A stretch of 64,000 nt of DNA, taken from NCBI RefSeq assembly GCF_900185715.1, contig NZ_FYAS01000011.1, positions 62,001-126,000 of the forward strand, written 5' to 3'. The notes under the pieces were generated by a model. The model did not search any database. It was not told the DNA's origin and saw only the letters and a program-made list of their open reading frames with translations. The stretch is from Allobosea sp. CS1GBMeth4. Its GTDB lineage: Bacteria > Pseudomonadota > Alphaproteobacteria > Rhizobiales > Beijerinckiaceae. The position numbers were made by a program, and so were the translations under genes. Shown piece after piece: positions 57,084 to 64,000 of the stretch (the stretch's first letter is position 1; every line of letters starts with the position of its first letter).

Positions 57084-58373
57084 TCAGCGGCGGCCGATCG
57101 GAGTGTAGTCGCGCCGGGGAGCGCCAGTGTAGAGCTGGCGCGGGCGGCCGATGCGCTGGGACGGATCCTCGATCATCTCCTTCCACTGCGCGATCCAGCC
57201 GATGCTGCGCGCCAGGGCGAACAGCGCCGTGAACATCGAGGTCGGGAAGCCCATCGCCTTCAGGGTGATGCCCGAATAGAAATCGATGTTCGGATAGAGC
57301 TTCTTCTCGATAAAGTACTCGTCGTGCAGGGCGATGCGCTCGAGCTCGATCGCGACGTCGAGCAGCGGATCGTCCTTGATGCCGAGCTCGGCCAGAACCT
57401 CATGCGTGGTCTTCTGCATGATCTTGGCGCGCGGGTCGTAGTTCTTGTAGACCCGGTGGCCGAAGCCCATCAGGCGGAACGGATCGTTCTTGTCCTTGGC
57501 CTTGGCGATGTATTTCGGGATGTTGTCGACGCTGCCGATCTCCTCGAGCATCTTCAGGGCCGCCTCGTTGGCGCCGCCATGGGCTGGGCCCCACAGGCAG
57601 GCGACGCCGGCGGCGATGCAGGCGAAGGGGTTGGCGCCGGAGGAGCCGGCGAGCCTGACCGTCGAGGTCGAGGCATTCTGCTCATGGTCGGCGTGCAGGA
57701 TGAAGATGCGGTCGAGCGCGCGCGACAGCACCGGATTGACCTTGTAGTCCTCGGCCGGCACGGCGAAGCACATGCGCAGGAAGTTCGAGGTGTAGTCGAG
57801 CGAGTTCAGCGGATACACGAAGGGCTGGCCGATCGTGTACTTGTAGGCCATCGCCGCCAGCGTCGGCATCTTCGCGATCATCCGCATCGAGGCGATCATG
57901 CGCTGCTGCGGGTCCGAGATGTCGGTCGAGTCATGATAGAAGGCCGACATGGCGCCGACCGAGGCGACCAGGACCGCCATCGGATGCGCATCGCGGCGGA
58001 AGCCCTGGAAGAAGCGGGCCATCTGCTCGTGCACCATGGTGTGGCGCGTCACGCGATAGTCGAAATCCGCCTTCTGCGCGGCGGTCGGCAGTTCGCCGTA
58101 GAGCAGCAGATAGCAGGTCTCGAGGAAGTCGCCATGCTCGGCGAGCTGCTCGATCGGGTAGCCGCGATAGAGCAGGACGCCCTCGTCGCCGTCGATATAG
58201 GTGATCTGCGACTCGCAGCTCGCCGTCGAGGTGAAGCCGGGATCGTAGGTGAACATCCCGGTCTGGGCATAGAGCTTGCCGATGTCGATGACCGACGGCC
58301 CGATCGAACCCGCTTTGACCGGCATGTCGACGGACTTGCCCTCGACGGTCAGCTGGCTGGTGTTTCCGCTCAT
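57084..58373 (-). CDS. gltA: Citrate synthase
   Basis: 429 residues, the long hexameric type of Gram-negatives. Catalytic residues are in [10 protein letters not shown] (His), [17 protein letters not shown] (His) and NIDFYSGI (Asp). N-terminal domain has [20 protein letters not shown]. First enzyme of the TCA cycle. It is followed by a strong terminator and preceded by a 268-base gap. Confidence 0.98.
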   Translation of the reverse strand: MSGNTSQLTVEGKSVDMPVKAGSIGPSVIDIGKLYAQTGMFTYDPGFTSTASCESQITYIDGDEGVLLYRGYPIEQLAEHGDFLETCYLLLYGELPTAAQKADFDYRVTRHTMVHEQMARFFQGFRRDAHPMAVLVASVGAMSAFYHDSTDISDPQQRMIASMRMIAKMPTLAAMAYKYTIGQPFVYPLNSLDYTSNFLRMCFAVPAEDYKVNPVLSRALDRIFILHADHEQNASTSTVRLAGSSGANPFACIAAGVACLWGPAHGGANEAALKMLEEIGSVDNIPKYIAKAKDKNDPFRLMGFGHRVYKNYDPRAKIMQKTTHEVLAELGIKDDPLLDVAIELERIALHDEYFIEKKLYPNIDFYSGITLKAMGFPTSMFTALFALARSIGWIAQWKEMIEDPSQRIGRPRQLYTGAPRRDYTPIGRR

Positions 58374-58584
58374 GGATCCGATCCTTTCAGGCTCGTTCTT
58401 CAGTCATGTCCCGGTCGGACGGAAACGCCGGCCGCTTTTCGCATTCGGGCGTCATCCGAAACTCCCACGATGACGGCTCCATGACGGGAAGGTCCGAGGT
58501 CGGCAGGCGGGAAAGGTTCATCAGACTGATTTTGAAGCATTTTTTGTGCCGGCCCGGCAGGGGTGGTCGCCGGGCCGCAGCGCG

Positions 58585-58613
58585 TTGCTAGACCAATTCC
58601 GCGAGGCGTTCAA
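58585..58613 (-). promoter_or_regulatory. Weak promoter candidate in the gltX-gltA gap
   Basis: On the - strand TTGAAC (58608-58613), 17-base spacer, TAGCAA (58585-58590), about 212 bases before gltA. It would give gltA a long leader. Between it and gltA lie a GC-rich dyad (about 58551-58576) and an AT-rich stretch, but no gene. Confidence 0.3.
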
Positions 58614-58641
58614 CCGAGCGGTCATTAGCCTTTCCGACGCC

Positions 58642-60060
58642 TCAGGCCGCATCGGCGAGGCGCGCCAGCACCTCCTCGCGGCCGAGCACGGCCATCACGT
58701 CGAACAGGCCGGGCGAGGTGGTCTTGCCGGTCAGTGCCGCGCGCAGGGGCTGCGCCACCTGGCCGAGCTTGACGCCGCTCTCCTCGGCGAAGTCGCGGAT
58801 CGCGCTCTCCAGTGGCGGCGGCGCCCAATCCGACACCGCCGAGAGCTTCTCCGCCAGTTTCGGCAGGCGCTGGCGGGCCGCGTCGTCGAGCAGAGCCGCT
58901 GCCTTCGGCTCGAGAGCCAGCGGGCGCGTGGCATAGAGATAGGAGGCGCTGTCGATGAGCTCGATCAGCGTCTTGGCACGCTCCTTCAGACCCGGCATTG
59001 CCGCCATCAGCTTCGCCTCCAGCTCCGGAGACGGCTCTGCGCCGATCCCGCGCGCCGGGCCGATCTCCGGCCAGATCGCCTTCAGCGCGGTCATCAATTC
59101 GTGATCCTCCGACTGGCGCATATAGAGGCCGTTGAGGTTCTCGAGCTTGGCGTAGTCGAAGCGGGCCGGCGAACGGCCGATCGAGGACAGGTTGAACAGC
59201 GAGACCATCTCCTCGGTCGAGAAGATCTCCTGGTCGCCATGGCTCCAGCCGAGGCGCAACAGATAGTTGCGCAGCGCGACCGGCAGATAGCCCATCGAGC
59301 GATAGGCATCGACGCCGAGCGCGCCATGCCGCTTCGACAATTTGGCGCCGTCCGGCCCGTGGATCAGCGGAATATGCGACATGCTCGGCACCGTCCAGCC
59401 GAGCGCCTGGTAGATCTGCGTCTGGCGGGCGGCATTGGTCAGGTGGTCGTCGCCGCGGATGATGTGCGTGACGCCCATGTCGTGATCGTCGACGACCACG
59501 GCGAGCATGTAGGTCGGGTTGCCGTCGGAGCGCAGCAGCACGAGATCGTCGAGGTTCTCGTTCTGCCAGACGACACGGCCCTGGACCTCGTCCTCGACCA
59601 CGGTCTCGCCGGTCTGCTCGGCCTTGAGGCGGATCACCGGCTTGACGCCTTCCGGTGCGGTCGCCGGATCGCGGTCGCGCCAGCGCCCGTCATAACGCAG
59701 CGGCTTGCCCTCGGCGCGCGCTTTCTCGCGCATCTCCTCGAGCTCCTGCGGCGTCGCATAGCAGTAATAGGCCTTGCCGGCGGCGAGCATCTGCTCGGCC
59801 ACCTCGCGATGGCGCGCGGCGCGCTGGAACTGATAGACGGTCTGCCCGTCCCAATCGAGGCCGAGCCAGGACAGGCCGTCCAGGATCGCGGCGATGGCGG
59901 ACTCGGTCGAGCGTTCGCGGTCGGTGTCCTCGATGCGCAGCAGCATCTTGCCGCCATGGCGACGGGCATAGAGCCAGTTGAACAGCGCGGTGCGGGCACC
60001 GCCGATATGCAGGAATCCGGTTGGCGACGGCGCGAAGCGCGTGACGACCGTATCGCTCAT
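58642..60060 (-). CDS. gltX: Glutamyl-tRNA synthetase
   Basis: 472 residues from the ATG at 60060, chosen because the protein then begins [21 protein letters not shown]. Class I motifs: the HIGH equivalent HIGG (18-21) and the KMSKS equivalent KLSKR (in [16 protein letters not shown]). Many alphaproteobacteria carry two GltX copies, of which one serves tRNA-Gln mischarging; this single copy does not tell which. Confidence 0.96.
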   Translation of the reverse strand: MSDTVVTRFAPSPTGFLHIGGARTALFNWLYARRHGGKMLLRIEDTDRERSTESAIAAILDGLSWLGLDWDGQTVYQFQRAARHREVAEQMLAAGKAYYCYATPQELEEMREKARAEGKPLRYDGRWRDRDPATAPEGVKPVIRLKAEQTGETVVEDEVQGRVVWQNENLDDLVLLRSDGNPTYMLAVVVDDHDMGVTHIIRGDDHLTNAARQTQIYQALGWTVPSMSHIPLIHGPDGAKLSKRHGALGVDAYRSMGYLPVALRNYLLRLGWSHGDQEIFSTEEMVSLFNLSSIGRSPARFDYAKLENLNGLYMRQSEDHELMTALKAIWPEIGPARGIGAEPSPELEAKLMAAMPGLKERAKTLIELIDSASYLYATRPLALEPKAAALLDDAARQRLPKLAEKLSAVSDWAPPPLESAIRDFAEESGVKLGQVAQPLRAALTGKTTSPGLFDVMAVLGREEVLARLADAA

Positions 60061-60229
60061 GAAAGGAGGCTCCGGCGGAACGGGTGAGCGTGAGGCGAGG
60101 GCGACTTCGATGCGGGCCTCGGCCGGGGCTGACATCCGGCGCCGCCGCTGTAACATGGCTTGCCAGCCGCCGTTAAGAGCCTCCTGCGGGGAGGGGGCGC
60201 GATCGACGCGGCTGCGACGGGGGGACGGG

Positions 60230-62482
60230 ATGCTCTCCTACGGGCCGGACGAGCGCCGTAGCCGGGTGCGTGCCGGCGCGCTGGCGCTGCCGGCGCGCCG
60301 GCGTCGCGTCGCCCTGGTCCCGGCCCTTCCGCTGCACGAATGGGGCGGCCGCCTCCGCCGGGCGCTCGCGACCGAGCACGAGCGGCGCCGCCTGTTCAAC
60401 TGGCTGCCGGTCTGCATGGGCGCCGGCGTGCTGCTCTATTTCCTCGCCGACCGCGAGCCGGGCCCGGCCGGGCCCTTGACCGGCCTGGCGCTTTGCGCGC
60501 TGGCCGGGCTGCTGACGCGCCGGCGCCGCATGGTGACGGCGGTCTGCATCGCCGCCGCGGCGACCTTCGCCGGCTTCGCCGCGGCGACCTTGAGGACGGC
60601 GAGCGTCGCGGGCCCGGCGCTGGCGCGGAACCATGTCGGCAGGCTGACCGGCTTCGTCGAGACGCTCGAGCAGCGCGAGAAGGGGGTGCGCATCGTCGTC
60701 CGGGTCACCGATCTGCCGGGCGTCGAGCCGGCGCAGCGGCCGCGGCGGGTGCGCGTCAGCACGCCGATGACGACGCTGAGGCCCGGCGACCATATCAGCG
60801 CGACGGCGCGGCTCCTGCCGCCGCCCGGGCCGGCGCGCCCCGGCGGCTACGACTTCGCCCGCGACGCCTTCTTCCAGGGCATCGGCGCCGTCGGCAACAT
60901 CGCCGGCAAGGTCGCGCTCGCGCCGGCGCCGGTCCCGATGCCGCGCCGGCTCGCAATCGCCGTGGCGATCGACCAGGCCCGCAACGGGCTGACCGAACGG
61001 ATCGCGACCAGCGGAGGCGGGCAGGCGGGGGCGATGGCGGCGGCGCTGGTCACCGGCAAGCGCGGGCTGATCAGCGAGGAGACCAACAACGATCTGCGCG
61101 CCGCCGGCATCTACCACATCGTCTCGATCTCGGGCCTGCACATGGTGCTCGCCGCCGGCACGATCTTCTGGCTGGCGCGGGCGCTGCTCGCGCTGTCGCA
61201 GACGGCGGCGCTGCACTGGCCGGTGAAGAAGCTCGCGGCGCTCGCCGCCATGCTCGGCGCGACCGCCTATTGCATCTTCTCCGGCGCCGAGGTCGCGACG
61301 GAGCGCTCGCTGATCATGACGCTGGTGATGCTGGGCGCGATCCTGGTGGACCGGCCGGCGCTCAGCATGCGCAACCTCGCGCTCGCGGCGATGATCGTGC
61401 TGCTGCGCGAGCCGGAGGCGCTGCTCGGGCCGAGCTTCCAGATGTCGTTCGGAGCGGTGGCGGCGCTGATCGCCTTCGCCGAGCGCTGGCAGGAGCGGGC
61501 GCCGGATGCGGCCGCGGCCTCCTGGCCCTGGCCGCTGCGGCCGCTCTGGCTCTCCGCCATCGGCATCCTGACCACGACCATGGTCGCGACCGCTGCGACG
61601 GCGCCCTACGGCGTCTACCATTTCCAGACCTTCAACCCGTTCGGCCTGCTCGGCAACGCGCTGGCTCTGCCCTTCGTCTCGCTGATGGTGATGCCGGCCG
61701 CGGTCTTCGGCGTGCTCGCCTATCCCTTCGGGCTCGACTGGCCGGCCTGGGCGTTGATGGGTTGGGCCTCCGGCCTGGTGCTCCAGCTCGCGCACTGGGT
61801 CGCCGGCATCGAGCGCTCGACACTGGTGCTGCCGGCCTTCGGCCCGCTGGCGCTGCTCCTGTTCTCGCTGGCGCTGCTCTGGCTGACCCTGTGGACGACG
61901 GCGCTGCGTTTCCTCGCCGCCTTGCCGCTGGCCGGCGGGCTGGCGCTGGCCTCGGCGCCGTCCCGGCCGGACATCCTGATCGAGCGCGACGGCTCGGGCG
62001 TGCTGGTGCGCGGAGCGGAGGGCAAGATGGTGCTGGCCGGCAAGCCGAGCCGCTTCGTGCTGACGCAATGGCTGCACGCCGATGGCGATGCGCGCTCGCC
62101 GGACGACGCGGCATTACGCGAGGGGGCGGCCTGCGACGCCCGCGGCTGCGTCATCCGCCTGGCGGATGGCCGCAGCGTCGCCTATACGCGCGACCGTATC
62201 GCCCTGGTCGAGGACTGCCGCCGGGCCGATCTCGTGGTGACCTCGCTCTACTGGAGCGCGCCCTGCGCGGCCCGGCTGATCGACCGCAGCGCGCTGATCC
62301 GCGATGGCGCGACGGCCTATCATGCCGCCCGCGGCGGCTGGCGCGCCTATACGGCCGACGAGGTCACGCGCTTGCGCCCCTGGACCCGTGCCCGGCCCGA
62401 GACGCGGCCGGACACCCAATCCGCAGCCGCGCCGTCTCCGGTCACAGCAGAGCCGGCGCAGGATTCAGACGCGCTTCAGTAG
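60230..62482 (+). CDS. comEC: ComEC/Rec2 family membrane protein
   Basis: 750 residues from the ATG at 60230 (GGGGGGACGGG before it). N-terminal two membrane helices and an OB-like DUF4131 region, then the Competence domain with many helices and the signature [17 protein letters not shown]. The C-terminal part is short and degenerate and does not contain a HxHxDH metallo-beta-lactamase motif, as is common in alphaproteobacterial members. Forms a DNA uptake channel where competence is known. Its 3' end overlaps the convergent lexA by 7 bases. Confidence 0.92.
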   Translation: MLSYGPDERRSRVRAGALALPARRRRVALVPALPLHEWGGRLRRALATEHERRRLFNWLPVCMGAGVLLYFLADREPGPAGPLTGLALCALAGLLTRRRRMVTAVCIAAAATFAGFAAATLRTASVAGPALARNHVGRLTGFVETLEQREKGVRIVVRVTDLPGVEPAQRPRRVRVSTPMTTLRPGDHISATARLLPPPGPARPGGYDFARDAFFQGIGAVGNIAGKVALAPAPVPMPRRLAIAVAIDQARNGLTERIATSGGGQAGAMAAALVTGKRGLISEETNNDLRAAGIYHIVSISGLHMVLAAGTIFWLARALLALSQTAALHWPVKKLAALAAMLGATAYCIFSGAEVATERSLIMTLVMLGAILVDRPALSMRNLALAAMIVLLREPEALLGPSFQMSFGAVAALIAFAERWQERAPDAAAASWPWPLRPLWLSAIGILTTTMVATAATAPYGVYHFQTFNPFGLLGNALALPFVSLMVMPAAVFGVLAYPFGLDWPAWALMGWASGLVLQLAHWVAGIERSTLVLPAFGPLALLLFSLALLWLTLWTTALRFLAALPLAGGLALASAPSRPDILIERDGSGVLVRGAEGKMVLAGKPSRFVLTQWLHADGDARSPDDAALREGAACDARGCVIRLADGRSVAYTRDRIALVEDCRRADLVVTSLYWSAPCAARLIDRSALIRDGATAYHAARGGWRAYTADEVTRLRPWTRARPETRPDTQSAAAPSPVTAEPAQDSDALQ

Positions 62483-63207
62483 CGCCGCATCAGGTTGACG
62501 AGCCGGCCCTGGATCTTGACCCGGTCGGGCCCGAGCACGCGCGTCTCATAGGCGGGGTTCGCAGCTTCCAGCGCGATCGAGGAGCCGCGCTTGCGCAGCC
62601 GCTTCAGCGTCGCCTCCTCATCGTCGATCAGGGCGACGATGATGTCGCCGGTATTGGCCGAGTCCTGCTTGCGGATCACGACGGTGTCGCCGTCGAGGAT
62701 GCCGGCCTCGATCATCGAATCGCCGCGGACCTCGAGGGCGAAATGCTCGCCGCCGCCGAGCATGTCGGCCGGGAGGGATACGCTGTGGCTGCGATCCTGG
62801 ATCGCCGAGATCGGCGTGCCGGCGGCGATGCGGCCCATGACGGGGATCGAGACGGTGGAGCGCCCGCTCTCCTCGCCGCCGCTCTGGCGCGGCTTCGCCA
62901 GGCCGGGCGCCGGCACCGGCGGGGTCTGGCCGAGCCCGCCCTGGACGACGGAGGGGTTGAAGCGGCCGCGCTGCGCCTGCGGTCCGCCGATTCCATCCGG
63001 CATCTTGATGACCTCGAGGGCGCGCGCCCGGTTCGGAAGCCGCCGAATGAAGCCGCGCTCCTCCAGCGCCATGATCAGCCGGTGGATGCCGGATTTCGAG
63101 CGCAGGTCGAGCGCGTCCTTCATCTCGTCGAAGGAGGGCGGTACGCTGGTTTCGCGCAGGCGCTCATGGATGAAGCGAAGCAGTTCGAACTGTTTGCGTG
63201 TCAGCAT
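62476..63207 (-). CDS. lexA: SOS repressor LexA
   Basis: 243 residues from the ATG at 63207. N-terminal winged helix [17 protein letters not shown] and the recognition helix region around [10 protein letters not shown]. Linker about 70-120. Self-cleavage site Ala129-Gly130 in GRIAAGTP; catalytic Ser164 (GDSMIEAG) and Lys202 (EATLKRL). Longer linker than E. coli LexA, normal for the order. An SOS box lies 57 bases before the start, so it represses itself. Confidence 0.97.
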   Translation of the reverse strand: MLTRKQFELLRFIHERLRETSVPPSFDEMKDALDLRSKSGIHRLIMALEERGFIRRLPNRARALEVIKMPDGIGGPQAQRGRFNPSVVQGGLGQTPPVPAPGLAKPRQSGGEESGRSTVSIPVMGRIAAGTPISAIQDRSHSVSLPADMLGGGEHFALEVRGDSMIEAGILDGDTVVIRKQDSANTGDIIVALIDDEEATLKRLRKRGSSIALEAANPAYETRVLGPDRVKIQGRLVNLMRRY

Positions 63208-63263
63208 GGTCGCGCCGTTCGCCTCTCGGGCTGGAATCGAAACAAAGCGCGAACACCATACCC

Positions 63264-63278
63264 GTTCGCCTTGTGTTC
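63264..63278. promoter_or_regulatory. SOS box (LexA operator)
   Basis: GTTC-N7-GTTC, the direct-repeat SOS box of alphaproteobacteria, at 63264-63267 and 63275-63278, upstream of lexA. An extra GAAC at 63251 may extend the site. Confidence 0.88.
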
Positions 63279-63322
63279 CGCAAGGGTATCGATGCGATAA
63301 GAGCCTGTTCCATCCCAGGATT

Positions 63323-63432
63323 GTCATCCCGGGCGACCGAAGGGAAACCCGGGCTCCATTCCGGAGCCTGCCCAATAAAGGTTCGGGAATGGAGTCCGGA
63401 TCGGCGCGGCGTCGCCGCTTGTCCGGGATGAG
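63323..63432. repeat. REP-like palindromic repeat before lexA
   Basis: Ends TCATCCCGG (63324-63332) and CCGGGATGA (63423-63431) are exact reverse complements; inside are GGCTCC/GGAGCC and CCATTCC/GGAATGG pairs. A typical 110-base intergenic repeat between the divergently placed lexA promoter region and the end of moeA. Confidence 0.65.
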
Positions 63433-63459
63433 GCCGTCGGGATGTGACGTCTGCTATCG

Positions 63460-64000
63460 CTATCTCAACCGGATGACGCGGCAGGGATCGCCGGCCCTGG
63501 CCGGCTCGGCGAAGGCGGGGCGGATCAGCAGGGCCTCGGCGCGCGCCAGGTTCGCCAGCATCGAGGAGTCCTGCTTGGCGAAGGGCCTGACGCGCCGCTC
63601 GCCGTCGTGCACCTCGAAGGTCGCGCGCAGATAATCCTGGCGCTCGTCATTGCCCCGCAGGTCGGCAGCGAGGATGGCGGGCTCGCTGCGGTCGCGCTCG
63701 GGATCGGCGATGCCGAGCAGGGCCTCGACCAGCGGCATCGCGAAAAGATGGCCGCAGACGATCGAGGAGACCGGATTGCCGGGCAGGCCGAGCGCGACCA
63801 TGGCGCCGAGCCGGCCCATCATCATCGGCTTGCCCGGACGCATCGCGATCTTCCAGAAGCCCAGTTCCATGCCCTGCGCCTTCAGCGCCGCCTGGACGAG
63901 ATCATGCTCGCCGACCGAGGCGCCGCCGAGCGTGACGAGGACGTCGGCGCCGGCCCGGCGCGCCGCCTCGATCTTGCCGGCGAGGTCGGGGTGATTGTCA
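63460..64000 (-). CDS. moeA: Molybdopterin molybdotransferase MoeA (5' part beyond window)
   Basis: 3' part of the gene; the frame stays open to the window edge. Visible: LVTLGGASVGEHDLV (MPT-binding motif), KIAMRPGKPMMMGRLG and LGLPGNPVSSIVCG, which are signatures of MoeA, then the C-terminal beta domain. Inserts molybdenum into molybdopterin. Next to lexA, as in related genomes. Confidence 0.93.
   Translation of the reverse strand, partial: DNHPDLAGKIEAARRAGADVLVTLGGASVGEHDLVQAALKAQGMELGFWKIAMRPGKPMMMGRLGAMVALGLPGNPVSSIVCGHLFAMPLVEALLGIADPERDRSEPAILAADLRGNDERQDYLRATFEVHDGERRVRPFAKQDSSMLANLARAEALLIRPAFAEPARAGDPCRVIRLR

Noticed and set aside
58551..58576. Terminator after gltX
   Set aside because: A GC-rich dyad exists, but read on the gltX strand it is followed by A and not T residues.

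Overview
The window is a single high-GC chromosomal stretch from an alphaproteobacterium of the Hyphomicrobiales (Rhizobiales). The order dnaE ... rpsB-tsf-pyrH-frr-uppS-cdsA-dxr-rseP-bamA-lpxD-fabZ-lpxA-lpxI-lpxB ... gltA-gltX-comEC-lexA-moeA is typical of that order, the SOS box is of the alphaproteobacterial direct-repeat type, and ribosomal protein S2 carries a C-terminal extension. A Bosea-like genus would fit, but the sequence alone does not prove it. No rRNA, tRNA, CRISPR or complete IS element was seen.

Layout. (1) 1-6526: a SUF iron-sulfur cluster operon on the + strand: cysteine desulfurase (5' end cut by the window), sufB, sufC, sufD, a 4-oxalocrotonate tautomerase-like gene, sufS and sufT-like. 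No sufA follows. (2) 6584-19040: an accessory block of exported or envelope proteins: three caspase-like proteins with different C-terminal modules (outer-membrane beta-barrel, FGE-sulfatase fold, coiled coil), two DUF4399 proteins, an OmpA-like protein, a methyltransferase with a regulatory domain, and a membrane protein joining a transposase-type zinc ribbon to a lytic transglycosylase. (3) 19166-32584: part of a type VI secretion (T6SS) locus. On the - strand it reads tssK-tssL-tssM-tagF-pppA-ppkA, facing a PAAR gene, an unknown gene and a PAS/HAMP sensor on the + strand. Tube, sheath, baseplate, ClpV, Hcp and VgrG genes are not in the window. (4) 32807-40111: a very small membrane protein, dnaE and a run of small metabolic or stress genes. 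(5) 40272-55942: translation, nucleotide, isoprenoid, phospholipid, outer-membrane assembly and lipid A genes. (6) 55950-64000: orphan tricarboxylate receptor, gltA, gltX, comEC, lexA and the 3' part of moeA.

The strongest unexpected signal is a 269-bp element at 22600-22868, bounded by 34-bp perfect inverted repeats whose outermost bases are TA. It sits exactly between tssM and tagF. Removing it with one TA restores a junction in which the tssM stop codon TAG is followed directly by the tagF ATG. It therefore looks like a TA-targeting miniature transposable element that now supplies tagF with a Shine-Dalgarno sequence. Other notable items are the cluster of exported caspase-like proteins (one without the catalytic cysteine, one fused to an outer-membrane barrel), the zinc ribbon-lytic transglycosylase fusion, a SoxR-type promoter before a small monooxygenase gene, and dispersed hairpin repeats with compensatory changes.
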